A stretch of DNA of 64,000 nt from Stutzerimonas nitrititolerans. Its GTDB lineage: Bacteria > Pseudomonadota > Gammaproteobacteria > Pseudomonadales > Pseudomonadaceae. Shown here piece after piece: positions 19,661-27,856 of this stretch. A program made the translations under genes and the position numbers. The notes under the pieces are model-generated. The model was not told where the DNA came from, did no database searches, and saw nothing but the letters and a program-made list of their open reading frames with translations. Where the stretch lies: positions 1 to 64,000 of the forward strand of contig NZ_RFFL01000015.1 in assembly GCF_003696285.1 (NCBI RefSeq). Direction: 5' to 3'. The first letter of the stretch is position 1; each line of letters begins with the position of its first letter.

Positions 19661-20491
19661 TCAGCCCGCAGCGGTACTCCAATCGATCACGCCGAACTGC
19701 CAGGTGGCCAGGATGATGACTCCGAACGCGATCCGATACCAGGCAAAAGCCGCGTAGCTATGGTTGCCGATGAACTTCAGCAGGGCCCGCACGGCCAGCA
19801 TGGCGAAGATGAATGACGTCACGAAACCGATCGCGAACACCATGAAGTCGCCCGGCTGGAACAGCTCGCGGTACTTGTAGCCCGAATAGACCGCAGCACC
19901 GACCATGGTCGGCATGGCCAGGAAGAAGGAAAACTCGGTAGCCGCCTTGCGCGAAAGGCCGAACAGCAAACCGCCGATAATGGTGGCGCCGGAACGCGAG
20001 GTGCCAGGCACCAGCGCCAGGCATTGCGCGAAGCCGACCTTGAGCGCATGCGTCCAGCGCATGTCGTCGACTGTTTCGGCCTGGATACGATGCTGGCGCT
20101 TTTCCGCCCAGAGCATGACCACCCCACCGATTACCAGTGCCGTCGCCACGGTGATCGGGTTGAACAGGTATTCATGAATCAGGTCGGCGAACGCCACCCC
20201 CAGCACTACTGCCGGCATGAAGGCCACCAGCAGGTTGACGGTGAATTTCTGCGCTTGCTGTTCTTTCGGCAGGCCGACCACGATGTCGATGATCTTGCGC
20301 CGATATTCCCAGACCACGGCCAGAATCGCGCCCAGCTGAATGATGATGTTGAAGGCCAGGGCCCGCTCGCCGCCGAACCCGATGAGGTCCGCCACGATGA
20401 TCTGATGGCCTGTACTCGAAACCGGTAGAAATTCGGTAATTCCCTCGACAACCCCAAGAATCAATGCCTGAAAGGCAATCCAAAGATCCAT
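19661..20491 (-). CDS. uppP: Undecaprenyl-diphosphatase
   Basis: 276-residue polytopic membrane phosphatase that recycles undecaprenyl pyrophosphate to the monophosphate carrier for peptidoglycan and glycan export; it also confers bacitracin tolerance. The two signature loops are present: [14 protein letters not shown] near residues 16-29 and [10 protein letters not shown] near 160. About eight hydrophobic spans are visible. GGGGAG lies immediately before the ATG at 20491. It is divergent from the chemoreceptor gene across 275 bases and is followed by the hydrolase gene. Confidence 0.96.
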   Translation of the reverse strand: MDLWIAFQALILGVVEGITEFLPVSSTGHQIIVADLIGFGGERALAFNIIIQLGAILAVVWEYRRKIIDIVVGLPKEQQAQKFTVNLLVAFMPAVVLGVAFADLIHEYLFNPITVATALVIGGVVMLWAEKRQHRIQAETVDDMRWTHALKVGFAQCLALVPGTSRSGATIIGGLLFGLSRKAATEFSFFLAMPTMVGAAVYSGYKYRELFQPGDFMVFAIGFVTSFIFAMLAVRALLKFIGNHSYAAFAWYRIAFGVIILATWQFGVIDWSTAAG

Positions 20492-20766
20492 CTACTCCCC
20501 ATCAGCGATGTCGTCATCGCAATAAACAATCCAACCAAGGTCTTGTGCCGGATAGCCATCCGAGCGCTGTTCTGACTCATGTCGAGCGAGTAAATTCACC
20601 TCGCTTCGCTTGCGGCGCTCATTTTTTACCAGATGCGGCCGAAAAGCTATGCAGAGGGCCTGCGCAGACCGTTCGGCGCGGCCCCTCAGGTGCACCCGCC
20701 CATGAAGGCAAGCCCTGCCCCGCCATCCGTGCCAACAAAACTATTAAAGGCCCAGAGGTAATCAAG

Positions 20767-22401
20767 ATGAATCTGCTGCGCAAATTCCCGATCAGCAAAC
20801 GCCTGTGGCTGATACCGGTGGTTGCGATCGCTATGCTGTTCACGCTCGGTCTGGTGATGATCCAGCAAGTCCGCGTCGATCTCTACAAAGGGAAACAGGT
20901 CATGACGCGGCATGTGGTCGAAGCGGCTACCGGCGTTCTGACCTATTACCAGCAGCTGGAAGCCAGCGGCGCCATGAGCACCGCCGAGGCAAAGAAAGCC
21001 GCCATGAAGCAGGTGGCCGCCCTGCGTTACGGTCAGGATGACTATTTCTGGATCAACGACATGGGCCCGGTGATGCTGATGCATCCGATGCGGCCCGAAC
21101 TGGACGGCACCGACCTTTCCACCAACAAGGACCCGAACGGCAAGGAGCTTTTCAACGAAATGGTCAAGGTCGCCCGGCGCGACGGCGCGGGCCTGGTGGA
21201 TTACGAGTGGGCCAAACCCGGCGAGAAGGACCCGGTACCGAAGATTTCCTACGTGCAGCTGTTCGAACCCTGGGGCTGGATCATCGGCTCGGGTATCTAC
21301 GTGGACGATGTCGAAGCCGAGTTCCAGCAGTACCTCGTGCGCTTCTCGCTCATCGGACTGGCGATCGCCGCATTGATGGCCGCACTGGTTGCCGTGCTGA
21401 TTCGCAGCATTACCGGTCCATTACGGCAGACGATGCAGGCGATGGCCAATATCGCCAGCGGCGATGCCGATCTGACGCGCAACCTGGATGTATCCGGCCA
21501 GGATGAACTGGCCACTCTGGGCCGCGATTTCAACACCTTCGTCCAGAAGATGCGCGGCATGATGGGCCAGCTGTTCGAAACCGCCGGCGCGCTGGAACAA
21601 TCCTCTCGTTCGCTCGGCAACCTGGCCAGTCAGGCTCAGGACCAGAGCCAGCAGCAATCGCTGCAGATGGAGCAGGTCGCGACCGCCGTGAACGAGGTGA
21701 CCTATGCCGTTCAGGAAGTGGCGAAGAATGCCGAGCACGCGGCCACTGAAGTCACCGCCGCCGAAAACGAGGCCGGCCAGGGGCAGCTGAACATCGAGGC
21801 AAGCCTGCGTCAGATCGACGAGCTGTCCTCGACCATCGGCCAGGCCGTCGACGTCATCCAGTCGCTGGCCGACGAAACCACCAAGATCGGATCGGTGCTG
21901 GAAGTGATCGGCTCCATCGCCGAGCAGACCAACCTGCTGGCGCTGAACGCAGCGATCGAAGCGGCGCGGGCGGGCGAGCAGGGTCGAGGCTTTGCCGTGG
22001 TCGCTGACGAAGTGCGTCTGCTGGCCCAACGCACCCAGCAGTCCACCGCAGAAATCCACACGATGATCGAGCGGCTGCAGAAGAATTCCGGCGCTGCGGT
22101 CAACGTCATTCTGGAAAGCAACCGGGCTTCGCAGGCCACGGTCGAGCAAGCCAGCCAGGCGGGAGAAAGCCTCGGCCAGATCGCTCAGGCGTTGCGCAAC
22201 CTGTCAGCGCTCAATGCCTCCATCGCCAGCGCCACGCTGCAACAGACGCACGTCGTCGAGGACATCAACCAGAACGTCACCCAGGCGGCCGGGCTCGCAC
22301 AGCAGAGCGCCAGCGCGGCACAGCAGTCCAGTGTCGCCGGCGAGCAGCTGGGGCAACTGGCCGAACAGCTGAACCGGTTGCTGCGCCAATTCAAGGCCTG
22401 A
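20767..22401 (+). CDS. Methyl-accepting chemotaxis protein with single Cache sensor
   Basis: 544-residue chemoreceptor from the ATG at 20767; an open frame extends 300 bases upstream, but the protein clearly begins [15 protein letters not shown] first transmembrane span (about 13-33) is followed by a periplasmic Cache_2/sCache domain. That domain holds [31 protein letters not shown] and the [14 protein letters not shown] ending typical of this sensor. A second span (about 190-212), HAMP and the signalling hairpin with [20 protein letters not shown] follow. sCache receptors often bind short carboxylic acids, but the ligand here is not readable. A strong terminator follows at 22439. Confidence 0.93.
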   Translation: MNLLRKFPISKRLWLIPVVAIAMLFTLGLVMIQQVRVDLYKGKQVMTRHVVEAATGVLTYYQQLEASGAMSTAEAKKAAMKQVAALRYGQDDYFWINDMGPVMLMHPMRPELDGTDLSTNKDPNGKELFNEMVKVARRDGAGLVDYEWAKPGEKDPVPKISYVQLFEPWGWIIGSGIYVDDVEAEFQQYLVRFSLIGLAIAALMAALVAVLIRSITGPLRQTMQAMANIASGDADLTRNLDVSGQDELATLGRDFNTFVQKMRGMMGQLFETAGALEQSSRSLGNLASQAQDQSQQQSLQMEQVATAVNEVTYAVQEVAKNAEHAATEVTAAENEAGQGQLNIEASLRQIDELSSTIGQAVDVIQSLADETTKIGSVLEVIGSIAEQTNLLALNAAIEAARAGEQGRGFAVVADEVRLLAQRTQQSTAEIHTMIERLQKNSGAAVNVILESNRASQATVEQASQAGESLGQIAQALRNLSALNASIASATLQQTHVVEDINQNVTQAAGLAQQSASAAQQSSVAGEQLGQLAEQLNRLLRQFKA

Positions 22402-22438
22402 CGGCACGCCTCGCCTCGGAAGAGACGGAACGATTCAA

Positions 22439-22468
22439 CGGGGACGCAACGTCCCCGCTTTCGTTTTT
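22439..22468 (+). terminator. Rho-independent terminator after chemoreceptor
   Basis: CGGGGACG (22439-22446), a CAA loop and CGTCCCCG (22450-22457), followed by CTTTCGTTTTT. The remaining roughly 290 bases to the next gene contain no recognised feature apart from an AT-rich patch near 22580-22640 that may hold the promoter of the small gene at 22755. Confidence 0.9.
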
Positions 22469-22754
22469 GGCCTTGCGACCCGTTGCCACAGGCTCTCGTC
22501 ATGCCGAAAATCGTGAGCGATTGGTCCTGACGCACGCAAACCCGCGCCAGTCCTGGCTTTCAGCGAATTTCTCGCCCGTGATATGCCTCACAAATAATCT
22601 AATACCTTTGGCTAATTGCAAAAAAAACCAGCCAACAGGAAATTCCGATGTGACTTCTTGGTCCTCTGTCGACATCAACGGAATGTAACGCTGGCGCCGG
22701 CGATGTGGCGCAGGCGTATTTCGTTGCCCTGGGTTCCACATAGAGAGACCACAC

Positions 22755-23024
22755 ATGAACGCTCCGCTTCGTTTCAACGACGCCCTCCTGATCACTGATC
22801 GCGCCTTCAAACCTTTCAAATGCGTCGCCTGGACGCTGCTGGAGGGTGACGGTGAACTCAGCATCACCGTCGTTGACGGCGCCGAATCTCGCCCGGTGGC
22901 CCGCTGCAAAATGTCCAGCAGCGTCTACTCCGACCCGGTAAAACTGGAAGAAACGCTCGAGAGAACTCGCGAGAGCCTGAGCCGCGAGGGCATGAACTGC
23001 GCCCCCTGGCACATGCCCGAGTAA
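22755..23024 (+). CDS. Small conserved protein, paralogue of the 23484 product
   Basis: 89-residue soluble protein of unknown function. It shares a pattern with the 96-residue protein at 23484: an early TD/SEMAF-like segment, a central strand, then S-x-YSDPV-x-L, LE-x2-R-x2-LS, a Gly and a closing PW-x-MP. The two are therefore diverged copies of one small fold, probably mixed alpha/beta. AGAGAG precedes the ATG and a strong terminator follows at 23042, so it is monocistronic. No catalytic motif stands out. Confidence 0.75.
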   Translation: MNAPLRFNDALLITDRAFKPFKCVAWTLLEGDGELSITVVDGAESRPVARCKMSSSVYSDPVKLEETLERTRESLSREGMNCAPWHMPE

Positions 23025-23041
23025 CCACACTCTCTCCATGG

Positions 23042-23074
23042 AAGGCCCGGCTGCATTTGCGCCGGGCCTTTTCG
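23042..23074 (+). terminator. Rho-independent terminator
   Basis: AAGGCCCGGC (23042-23051), a nine-base loop, GCCGGGCCTT (23061-23070), then TTCG. It lies 17 bases after the stop of the 89-residue gene. Confidence 0.9.
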
Positions 23075-23187
23075 TTTGCGCCTGCTGAAACGGGTATCGG
23101 CTAGATGGCTGGGCGTGGCTGCAACCGGGAAATGATCCATTCGCCGCTTCCATTGTCGTAACTACAAGCCAATTACCGGAGGTAGCT

Positions 23188-23472
23188 ATGAAAGGCGCCG
23201 AAGCCTATGTCAACGACCAATGGCACAGCAGCGGGCTGGCGAGGCTGCCCGAAGGCCCTCAGGAACATTGCGTGACGCTCACCTTCGTCATTCCGCGTGA
23301 CGCCCAGACCACCGGCCTCCTCAACCACGTCAGCGAAGTGGCACGACAGCATCTCGAAAAGGCTTATCCGGGACGCAACGTCACGTCCAGACCGGTGGTC
23401 GGCTCCGTGGTCGGCGACGGCACGGGCGACGGAATCAACCTGAAGTTCCAGATCGCGCCAGCATCGAACTGA
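23188..23472 (+). CDS. Small hypothetical protein
   Basis: 94 residues with no recognised domain. GGAGG five bases before the ATG supports translation. The sequence alternates beta-like stretches (HCVTLTFVIPRD, GINLKFQIAP) with a helix (TGLLNHVSEVARQHLEKAY) and a Gly-rich turn (VGDGTGDG), which suggests a compact alpha/beta fold. It is followed after 11 bases by the paralogue gene at 23484 and should be in the same transcript. Confidence 0.7.
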   Translation: MKGAEAYVNDQWHSSGLARLPEGPQEHCVTLTFVIPRDAQTTGLLNHVSEVARQHLEKAYPGRNVTSRPVVGSVVGDGTGDGINLKFQIAPASN

Positions 23473-23483
23473 AGGAGAAGATC

Positions 23484-23774
23484 ATGCCCACTCACCTCGA
23501 TCTCGAAGAGGCCATGGCGATCAGCGAAATGGCCTTCCTGCCCTGCCGGGGCATCACCGACGCAGACGTAAGCGACGCCAGCTATGCGCTACGGGTGGAG
23601 GACGAAACGGGCGCCGCGCTACTCACCATCGCCCACATTGCGCGCTCCCAGTACAGCGACCCGGTACATCTGGCCGGGCTGCTCGAACAGGCGAGACTGG
23701 AATTGAGCAAGGACGGCATTCACCTGACACCCTGGTCGATGCCGACGCAATCGGGAGCTTCACCCAGCCGGTAA
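23484..23774 (+). CDS. Small conserved protein, paralogue of the 22755 product
   Basis: 96 residues, start ATG with AAGGAG upstream. It shares with the 22755 product the landmarks SQYSDPVHLAGLLEQ and LSKDG...PWSMP. The N-terminal half (AMAISEMAFLPCRGITDADV) aligns in pattern with the other copy's ALLITDRAFKPFKCVAW. It probably forms a two-gene unit with the 94-residue gene just upstream. Its stop lies 15 bases before a MITE-like element. Function unknown. Confidence 0.75.
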   Translation: MPTHLDLEEAMAISEMAFLPCRGITDADVSDASYALRVEDETGAALLTIAHIARSQYSDPVHLAGLLEQARLELSKDGIHLTPWSMPTQSGASPSR

Positions 23775-23788
23775 ACGACGTTGCGAGG

Positions 23789-23952
23789 CTAGTGGCCTGT
23801 CTGGTCAGTTCAGTTAGTCGATTTCGGCGCTCAGTGCTCCGATACGGCGTTGCTGCTCCTCGCCATAGCCCGCTATGACTCGTCGCAGCGCCTTGTCTCA
23901 GAACCCTGATCATCCGAACTTGAGTTAACAAACTAACCACACAGGCCACTAG
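23789..23952. mobile_element. MITE-like inverted-repeat element (about 164 bp)
   Basis: The ends are perfect inverted repeats: CTAGTGGCCTGT at 23789-23800 and ACAGGCCACTAG at 23941-23952. Imperfect pairing extends inward for about ten more bases (TGGTCAGTT against the complement TGGTTAGTT). The interior is itself a long imperfect palindrome centred on CATAGC-CC-GCTATG at 23864-23877. It encodes nothing. The outermost CTAG on both sides could be a target duplication. The size, ends and lack of coding fit a non-autonomous miniature transposon. It sits between a small gene and the DUF421 gene, ending two bases before that gene's start codon. Confidence 0.75.
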
Positions 23953-23954
23953 TC

Positions 23955-24647
23955 ATGACCCCCTTCGATTGGCAGCGAGTGCTTCTCGATGACTTTCCCC
24001 TGCTGTTCCTTGCCGAAGTCGCGCTACGTGCCTGTTTCGCCTTCGCCACCGTATTCCTGTTCCTGAAAATAAGCGGGCGACGGGGCATTCGGCAATTGTC
24101 GGTGTTCGAGCTGGTGGTGATCCTGACACTGGGCTCGGCGGCGGGCGACGTTTCCTTCTACGAGGATGTGCCGCTGCTACCGATCTGCGCCGTCTTCGTC
24201 ACCTTGCTCGCGCTGTACCGGCTCACCATGTTCGGCATGAGCCATAGCGAGCGTTTCGCGGGCTGGCTGGAAGGCAAACCGGTGACCATCATTCGTGACG
24301 GTCTTTACGAGCTCAACAGCCTGGAGCGGCACAACATTTCCTCGGACGAGTTCTTCATGGAATTGCGTCAGCAGGGCGTCGAGCACCTCGGCCAGGTTCG
24401 CCTGGGCATCCTGGAAACCGATGGTGACGTCAGCCTGTTCTTCTTCGAGCCGACGGAGGTGCGGCCCGGGCTCTCCGTTCTGCCGGCCGAGCACCGCCAG
24501 GTCTACTGCCAGGTACCGGCAAGCGGCATGTATGCCTGTACCCGCTGTGGCTTTCTGCAACCGCTGGAGAGCCAGCAGCAGACGCAATGCAACCGCTGTG
24601 CGGGCACCCGCTGGAGCAAGGCCCTGAGTCATTCGCGGCTGCGCTGA
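23955..24647 (+). CDS. DUF421 (YetF-like) membrane protein with C-terminal zinc ribbon
   Basis: 230 residues. Three N-terminal transmembrane segments (about 15-37, 47-66 and 70-90) include the family motif KISGRRGIRQLSVFELVVIL. A cytoplasmic DUF421 domain follows with EGKPVTIIRDG, SSDEFFMELRQQG and VRLGILETDGDVSLFF. The tail carries two CxxC pairs (YACTRCG and TQCNRCAG), a rubredoxin-like zinc ribbon that the basic family lacks. The gene starts two bases after a MITE-like element, and the only ribosome-site-like bases (AGG) belong to that element's terminal repeat. Function of DUF421 proteins is not settled. Confidence 0.88.
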   Translation: MTPFDWQRVLLDDFPLLFLAEVALRACFAFATVFLFLKISGRRGIRQLSVFELVVILTLGSAAGDVSFYEDVPLLPICAVFVTLLALYRLTMFGMSHSERFAGWLEGKPVTIIRDGLYELNSLERHNISSDEFFMELRQQGVEHLGQVRLGILETDGDVSLFFFEPTEVRPGLSVLPAEHRQVYCQVPASGMYACTRCGFLQPLESQQQTQCNRCAGTRWSKALSHSRLR

Positions 24648-24747
24648 CATATGGCGCGAACCACCTGCCTGCACGCCGGTCCCTTAATTCAGGGACGCGC
24701 TTCCAGCCACATCCCTTCGCCCCGCTCCGCAACCCTTCAGGAGATTG

Positions 24748-24915
24748 ATGATGATAGGCGACTACTCCTCGATAAATGACCATCTCGATACCGCTCGCAA
24801 GCATGCCGACCAGGCCGAAACGAGCGCCGATCCCGCCCTCTACCGTGAAGCCATCGACGAGCTGGTCGCTGCGATCAGGCTGTTGATGCGCAACAGCGAG
24901 GAACGCGAGGGCTGA
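24748..24915 (+). CDS. Short acidic protein of 55 residues
   Basis: Tandem ATG codons at 24748 and 24751 follow a clean AGGAG (24739-24743). The product begins MMIGDYSSINDHLDTARKH and is rich in Ala, Asp and Glu, largely helical, and ends EEREG. The good ribosome site and the terminator-like double hairpin after the stop support a real small gene. No family recognised and no membrane segment. Confidence 0.6.
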   Translation: MMIGDYSSINDHLDTARKHADQAETSADPALYREAIDELVAAIRLLMRNSEEREG

Positions 24916-24955
24916 GCCTCCGCCACTGAGCAAAACGATACCTCGCCAGACGTCT

Positions 24956-25009
24956 GGAGGGCTGAACATGCGGCTTGTCAGGAGCCGCATGTCGACTGGC
25001 GAGCCCTCC
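24956..25009. terminator. Nested double hairpin after the 55-residue gene
   Basis: An outer arm pair GGAGGGCT (24956-24963) / AGCCCTCC (25002-25009) encloses an inner perfect pair ATGCGGCT (24968-24975) / AGCCGCAT (24983-24990). It is followed by TCTCTCCTTT. It is likely a terminator or RNA-stabilising structure. Confidence 0.55.
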
Positions 25010-25174
25010 TCTCTCCTTTGCAGCGAATATGCCGTCAGGAAGTGGATCTTGAGCGCACCGCTGCATCAAGGCGCTGAAGCCCGCATTGCGGGCCCGACAG
25101 GAAATCCGTCTGGACGCTCAAGTTCCAGGCGTTGCGGTCGATCTTGAAGGCATCGAGGTGCAAGGAACCGCACG

Positions 25175-25621
25175 ATGCGTATCGACATCACCAGTGCGCT
25201 GAACAATCTGAACACCAGCTTTCAGCGGCAGGCCAGCACAGCCGAGCGAACGCCAGAGGGACTGCGCGAGGGCTTGCGCGTCAGCCTTTCCGAGCTCGGC
25301 CGAAGCCTGTCCGCCAAGACCGAGAAAAAGAACCAGGACATCGACGAAAGCGGCCTGCCCGACAGCATCAAGCAACTGCTGAAGATGATCCGTGAACTGA
25401 AAGCGCAGATCGCCGCGAAGGAAGCCGAGCTCAAGGCCCTCATGGCCGATCAGAACCTCGCCCCGGAGGCCAGGCAGGTCCAGCTGGAGGCATTGCAGTC
25501 GGAACTGGCGATGCTCAACGGCGCATGGGCTTCGGCCAATGCCAACCTGATCAAGCAGTTGCAGGAACAGGGCCTCAGCGATGAGCAGATGCTCACCGCC
25601 ACCACGCTGGCCATGGCCTGA
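25175..25621 (+). CDS. Coiled-coil hypothetical protein
   Basis: 148-residue, almost entirely helical soluble protein. Residues 60-135 show heptad-like spacing of Leu, Ile and Met with many Glu, Lys and Gln (IKQLLKMIRELKAQIAAKE), so a coiled coil is likely. AAGGAA precedes the ATG at 25175. No enzymatic motif, signal peptide or membrane span. Similar short FlxA-like coiled-coil proteins occur in proteobacteria, but the resemblance is only in style. Function unknown. Confidence 0.75.
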   Translation: MRIDITSALNNLNTSFQRQASTAERTPEGLREGLRVSLSELGRSLSAKTEKKNQDIDESGLPDSIKQLLKMIRELKAQIAAKEAELKALMADQNLAPEARQVQLEALQSELAMLNGAWASANANLIKQLQEQGLSDEQMLTATTLAMA

Positions 25622-25817
25622 CTTCGACCCATCCGTCCGCTCCACCTGCATCTCGTGGCGACCGCCTGAGCAGATCCACGCCGAACTGCCGCAACCGCAT
25701 CCGGTCAGTTAGATAGACGGTTGTTCGAGCCTCGGTGCCCGAGACAGCCTGGGCTTCAGGGTCAACATCAGGGGCACGCCATGCCTGGTGACTACACATC
25801 GTTTGACGATCGCCCTC

Positions 25818-26900
25818 ATGAGTGACCAGCGCCTGCCGCTTGCCGAAGGTGAGCGACCTGTCCCTCTCGATGAAACCGGCGATACCGGCACCCCACTCTG
25901 CCCCGAGCTGCCGCCGGACCTGCATTACGTCGACGATAGCCAGCCCGGCGTAAGTCGCCGACGCCTGCGGGGCAAGTTCGTCTACTTCAATCCGCAGGGC
26001 GAGCGCATCCGAGATCCAGTGGAGGTACGACGGATCGACCAGCTGGCGATTCCGCCGGCCTACCAGGACGTATGGATATCACCGGACCCACAGGGCTACC
26101 TGCAGGCCACGGGACACGATGCGCGCGGGCGCAAGCAGTATCGTTATCACCCGCGCTGGCGAGAGATTCGCGACAGCGACAAGTACGAGCGCATGCTCGC
26201 ATTCGGTCAGGCGCTGCCGAAACTGCGTGGCGGCCTGGAGAAGCACCTGTCCCTGCCTGGAATGCCACGTGAAAAGGTCATGGCGCTGGTGGTGACGCTG
26301 CTGGAGTCGACGCTGATTCGCATCGGCAATCCACGTTATGCGCGCAGTAACCGCTCCTACGGGCTGACTACGCTGCGCACCCGCCACGTCGATATTCATG
26401 GCACGTCGATTCGCTTCCAGTTTCGCGGCAAGAGCGGTGTGGAGCACAAGGTCACCTTGCGCGATCGGCGTCTGGCCAGGCTCATGCGCCGCTGCATGGA
26501 GCTGCCGGGACAGCAATTGTTCCAGTACCTGGGCGACGACGGCCAGCGCCGAACCGTCAGCTCCAGCGACGTGAACGGTTATCTGCGGGAGATGACCGGC
26601 TGCGATTTCACCGCCAAGGATTACCGCACCTGGGCCGGCAGCGCGCTGGCACTCGAACATCTGCGCAGGCTGAAATGCGCCTCCGCAGCCGAGACCCGAA
26701 AGAGTCTGCTCGAAACGGTCAAACAGATCGCCAGCCAGCTCGGCAACACGCCCGCCGTCTGCCGCCAGTGCTACATCCACCCGGCGATCCTGCACGCCTT
26801 CGGCGAAGGTACGCTGGGCAGTCTGCGCGCCGCACGCAAACGCAAATGGCTGAGTTCAGAGGAAGCCACCCTGCTGGCGTTTCTCCGCCAGCAGGTCTAG
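25818..26900 (+). CDS. DNA topoisomerase IB (poxvirus-type)
   Basis: 360-residue monomeric type IB topoisomerase that relaxes supercoils through a 3'-phosphotyrosyl intermediate. The N-terminal DNA-clamp domain has LRGKFVYFNPQGERI and IPPAYQDVWI. The catalytic domain shows the first Arg in SNRSYGLTTLR, the Lys-bearing beta hairpin (FQFRGKSGVEHKV), the second Arg/His segment (DYRTWAGSALAL) and the nucleophile in CRQCYIHP, Tyr319 by this start. A GTG at 25788 is an alternative start adding ten residues; neither site has a convincing Shine-Dalgarno. The gene ends three bases from the convergent diguanylate cyclase gene. Confidence 0.94.
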   Translation: MSDQRLPLAEGERPVPLDETGDTGTPLCPELPPDLHYVDDSQPGVSRRRLRGKFVYFNPQGERIRDPVEVRRIDQLAIPPAYQDVWISPDPQGYLQATGHDARGRKQYRYHPRWREIRDSDKYERMLAFGQALPKLRGGLEKHLSLPGMPREKVMALVVTLLESTLIRIGNPRYARSNRSYGLTTLRTRHVDIHGTSIRFQFRGKSGVEHKVTLRDRRLARLMRRCMELPGQQLFQYLGDDGQRRTVSSSDVNGYLREMTGCDFTAKDYRTWAGSALALEHLRRLKCASAAETRKSLLETVKQIASQLGNTPAVCRQCYIHPAILHAFGEGTLGSLRAARKRKWLSSEEATLLAFLRQQV

Positions 26901-26903
26901 CGC

Positions 26904-27854
26904 CTAGTTCTGGTGCAATGTCACCCGGTTGCGCCCGGCGGACTTGGAGGCGTACAGCGCGGAATCGGCCCATTCGATCAGCTGTGCATGCCCGTTGCTG
27001 GGTACGCTGAGGTCGGCGACACCCAGGCTGATGGTGAAGCGGATTCGATGCTGTTCATGCCGGACCTCGCAGGCTTCGACCACGTACCGCAGCCGCTCGG
27101 CGAACATCAGCGCCCCCTCCTTGTCGGTATCGGGCAGCAGCACGACGAATTCCTCGCCGCCGTAGCGCCCGGCCACATCCGAGTCGCGCAGGTTCTCGCG
27201 AATCAGCCCGGCCACCTGCTGGATGACCGCATCCCCGGCCTGGTGCCCGTAGTTGTCGTTGATCGCCTTGAAATGATCGATGTCGAACATGACCAGCGCA
27301 GCCTGACTGTCGTAGCGGCGGTGGCGGGCATAGTCCAGGCGCAGCATCTCTTCCCAGTGCCCGCGGTTGTAGAGTCCAGTCAGCCGGTCGGTGCTCGACA
27401 GGCGCTGCAACTCGGCGTTCGCTGCCTGCAACTGACGGCGGTTGATGGCGACATCGGTCACGTCATAGATGATCAGGCAGACCTGATCGATTCTGCCGTC
27501 GATGCCCTTGAGCGGCAGCAGTGTAGTGTTCTGGTACATGAAGTCTTCCAGCCCGGTGATCGGCTGGTAATTCTTGAACCGCAGCAGATAGGGTCGCTGT
27601 TCCCAGATGGTGAAGGATGGAGTGCCGAGCGTCGTCACGCTCTCCACCTTGCGTCGGAACCAGTCCTCGTCCACTTCGGGGAACAGCTCGAAGAACGAAC
27701 GCTTGCATACCTGGCTCGGCAGCAGGCCGGAACGGTTCTCCATGAAGGTGTTCCAGACCTCTACGCTGTAGTCCCGATCCAGCACCACGACACCCACGTC
27801 GATGCTCTGGACGATGGCCAACAACCCGTGAAGCTCGTTGAAATCGGTGTTCAT
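26904..27854 (-). CDS. PAS-GGDEF diguanylate cyclase
   Basis: 316 residues. An N-terminal PAS domain (about 5-125; VVVLDRDYSVEVWN, then PYLLRFKNYQPI) is followed by a short linker helix and a GGDEF domain with DRLTGLYNRGHW, the metal-binding FDIDHFKAIND and the active-site loop RYGGEEF. The loop is the functional GGEEF form, so it should make cyclic di-GMP. No RxxD-type inhibitory site is evident at the usual place before the loop (sequence there is ENLRDSDVAG). The gene starts two bases after the stop of the response-regulator gene upstream, so the two are translationally linked. The product has no membrane span. Confidence 0.92.
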   Translation of the reverse strand: MNTDFNELHGLLAIVQSIDVGVVVLDRDYSVEVWNTFMENRSGLLPSQVCKRSFFELFPEVDEDWFRRKVESVTTLGTPSFTIWEQRPYLLRFKNYQPITGLEDFMYQNTTLLPLKGIDGRIDQVCLIIYDVTDVAINRRQLQAANAELQRLSSTDRLTGLYNRGHWEEMLRLDYARHRRYDSQAALVMFDIDHFKAINDNYGHQAGDAVIQQVAGLIRENLRDSDVAGRYGGEEFVVLLPDTDKEGALMFAERLRYVVEACEVRHEQHRIRFTISLGVADLSVPSNGHAQLIEWADSALYASKSAGRNRVTLHQN

Positions 27855-27856
27855 GC

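Noticed and set aside
22605..22630. Sigma-54-like promoter before the 22755 gene
   Set aside because: The GG and GC elements present are not at the required ten-base spacing.
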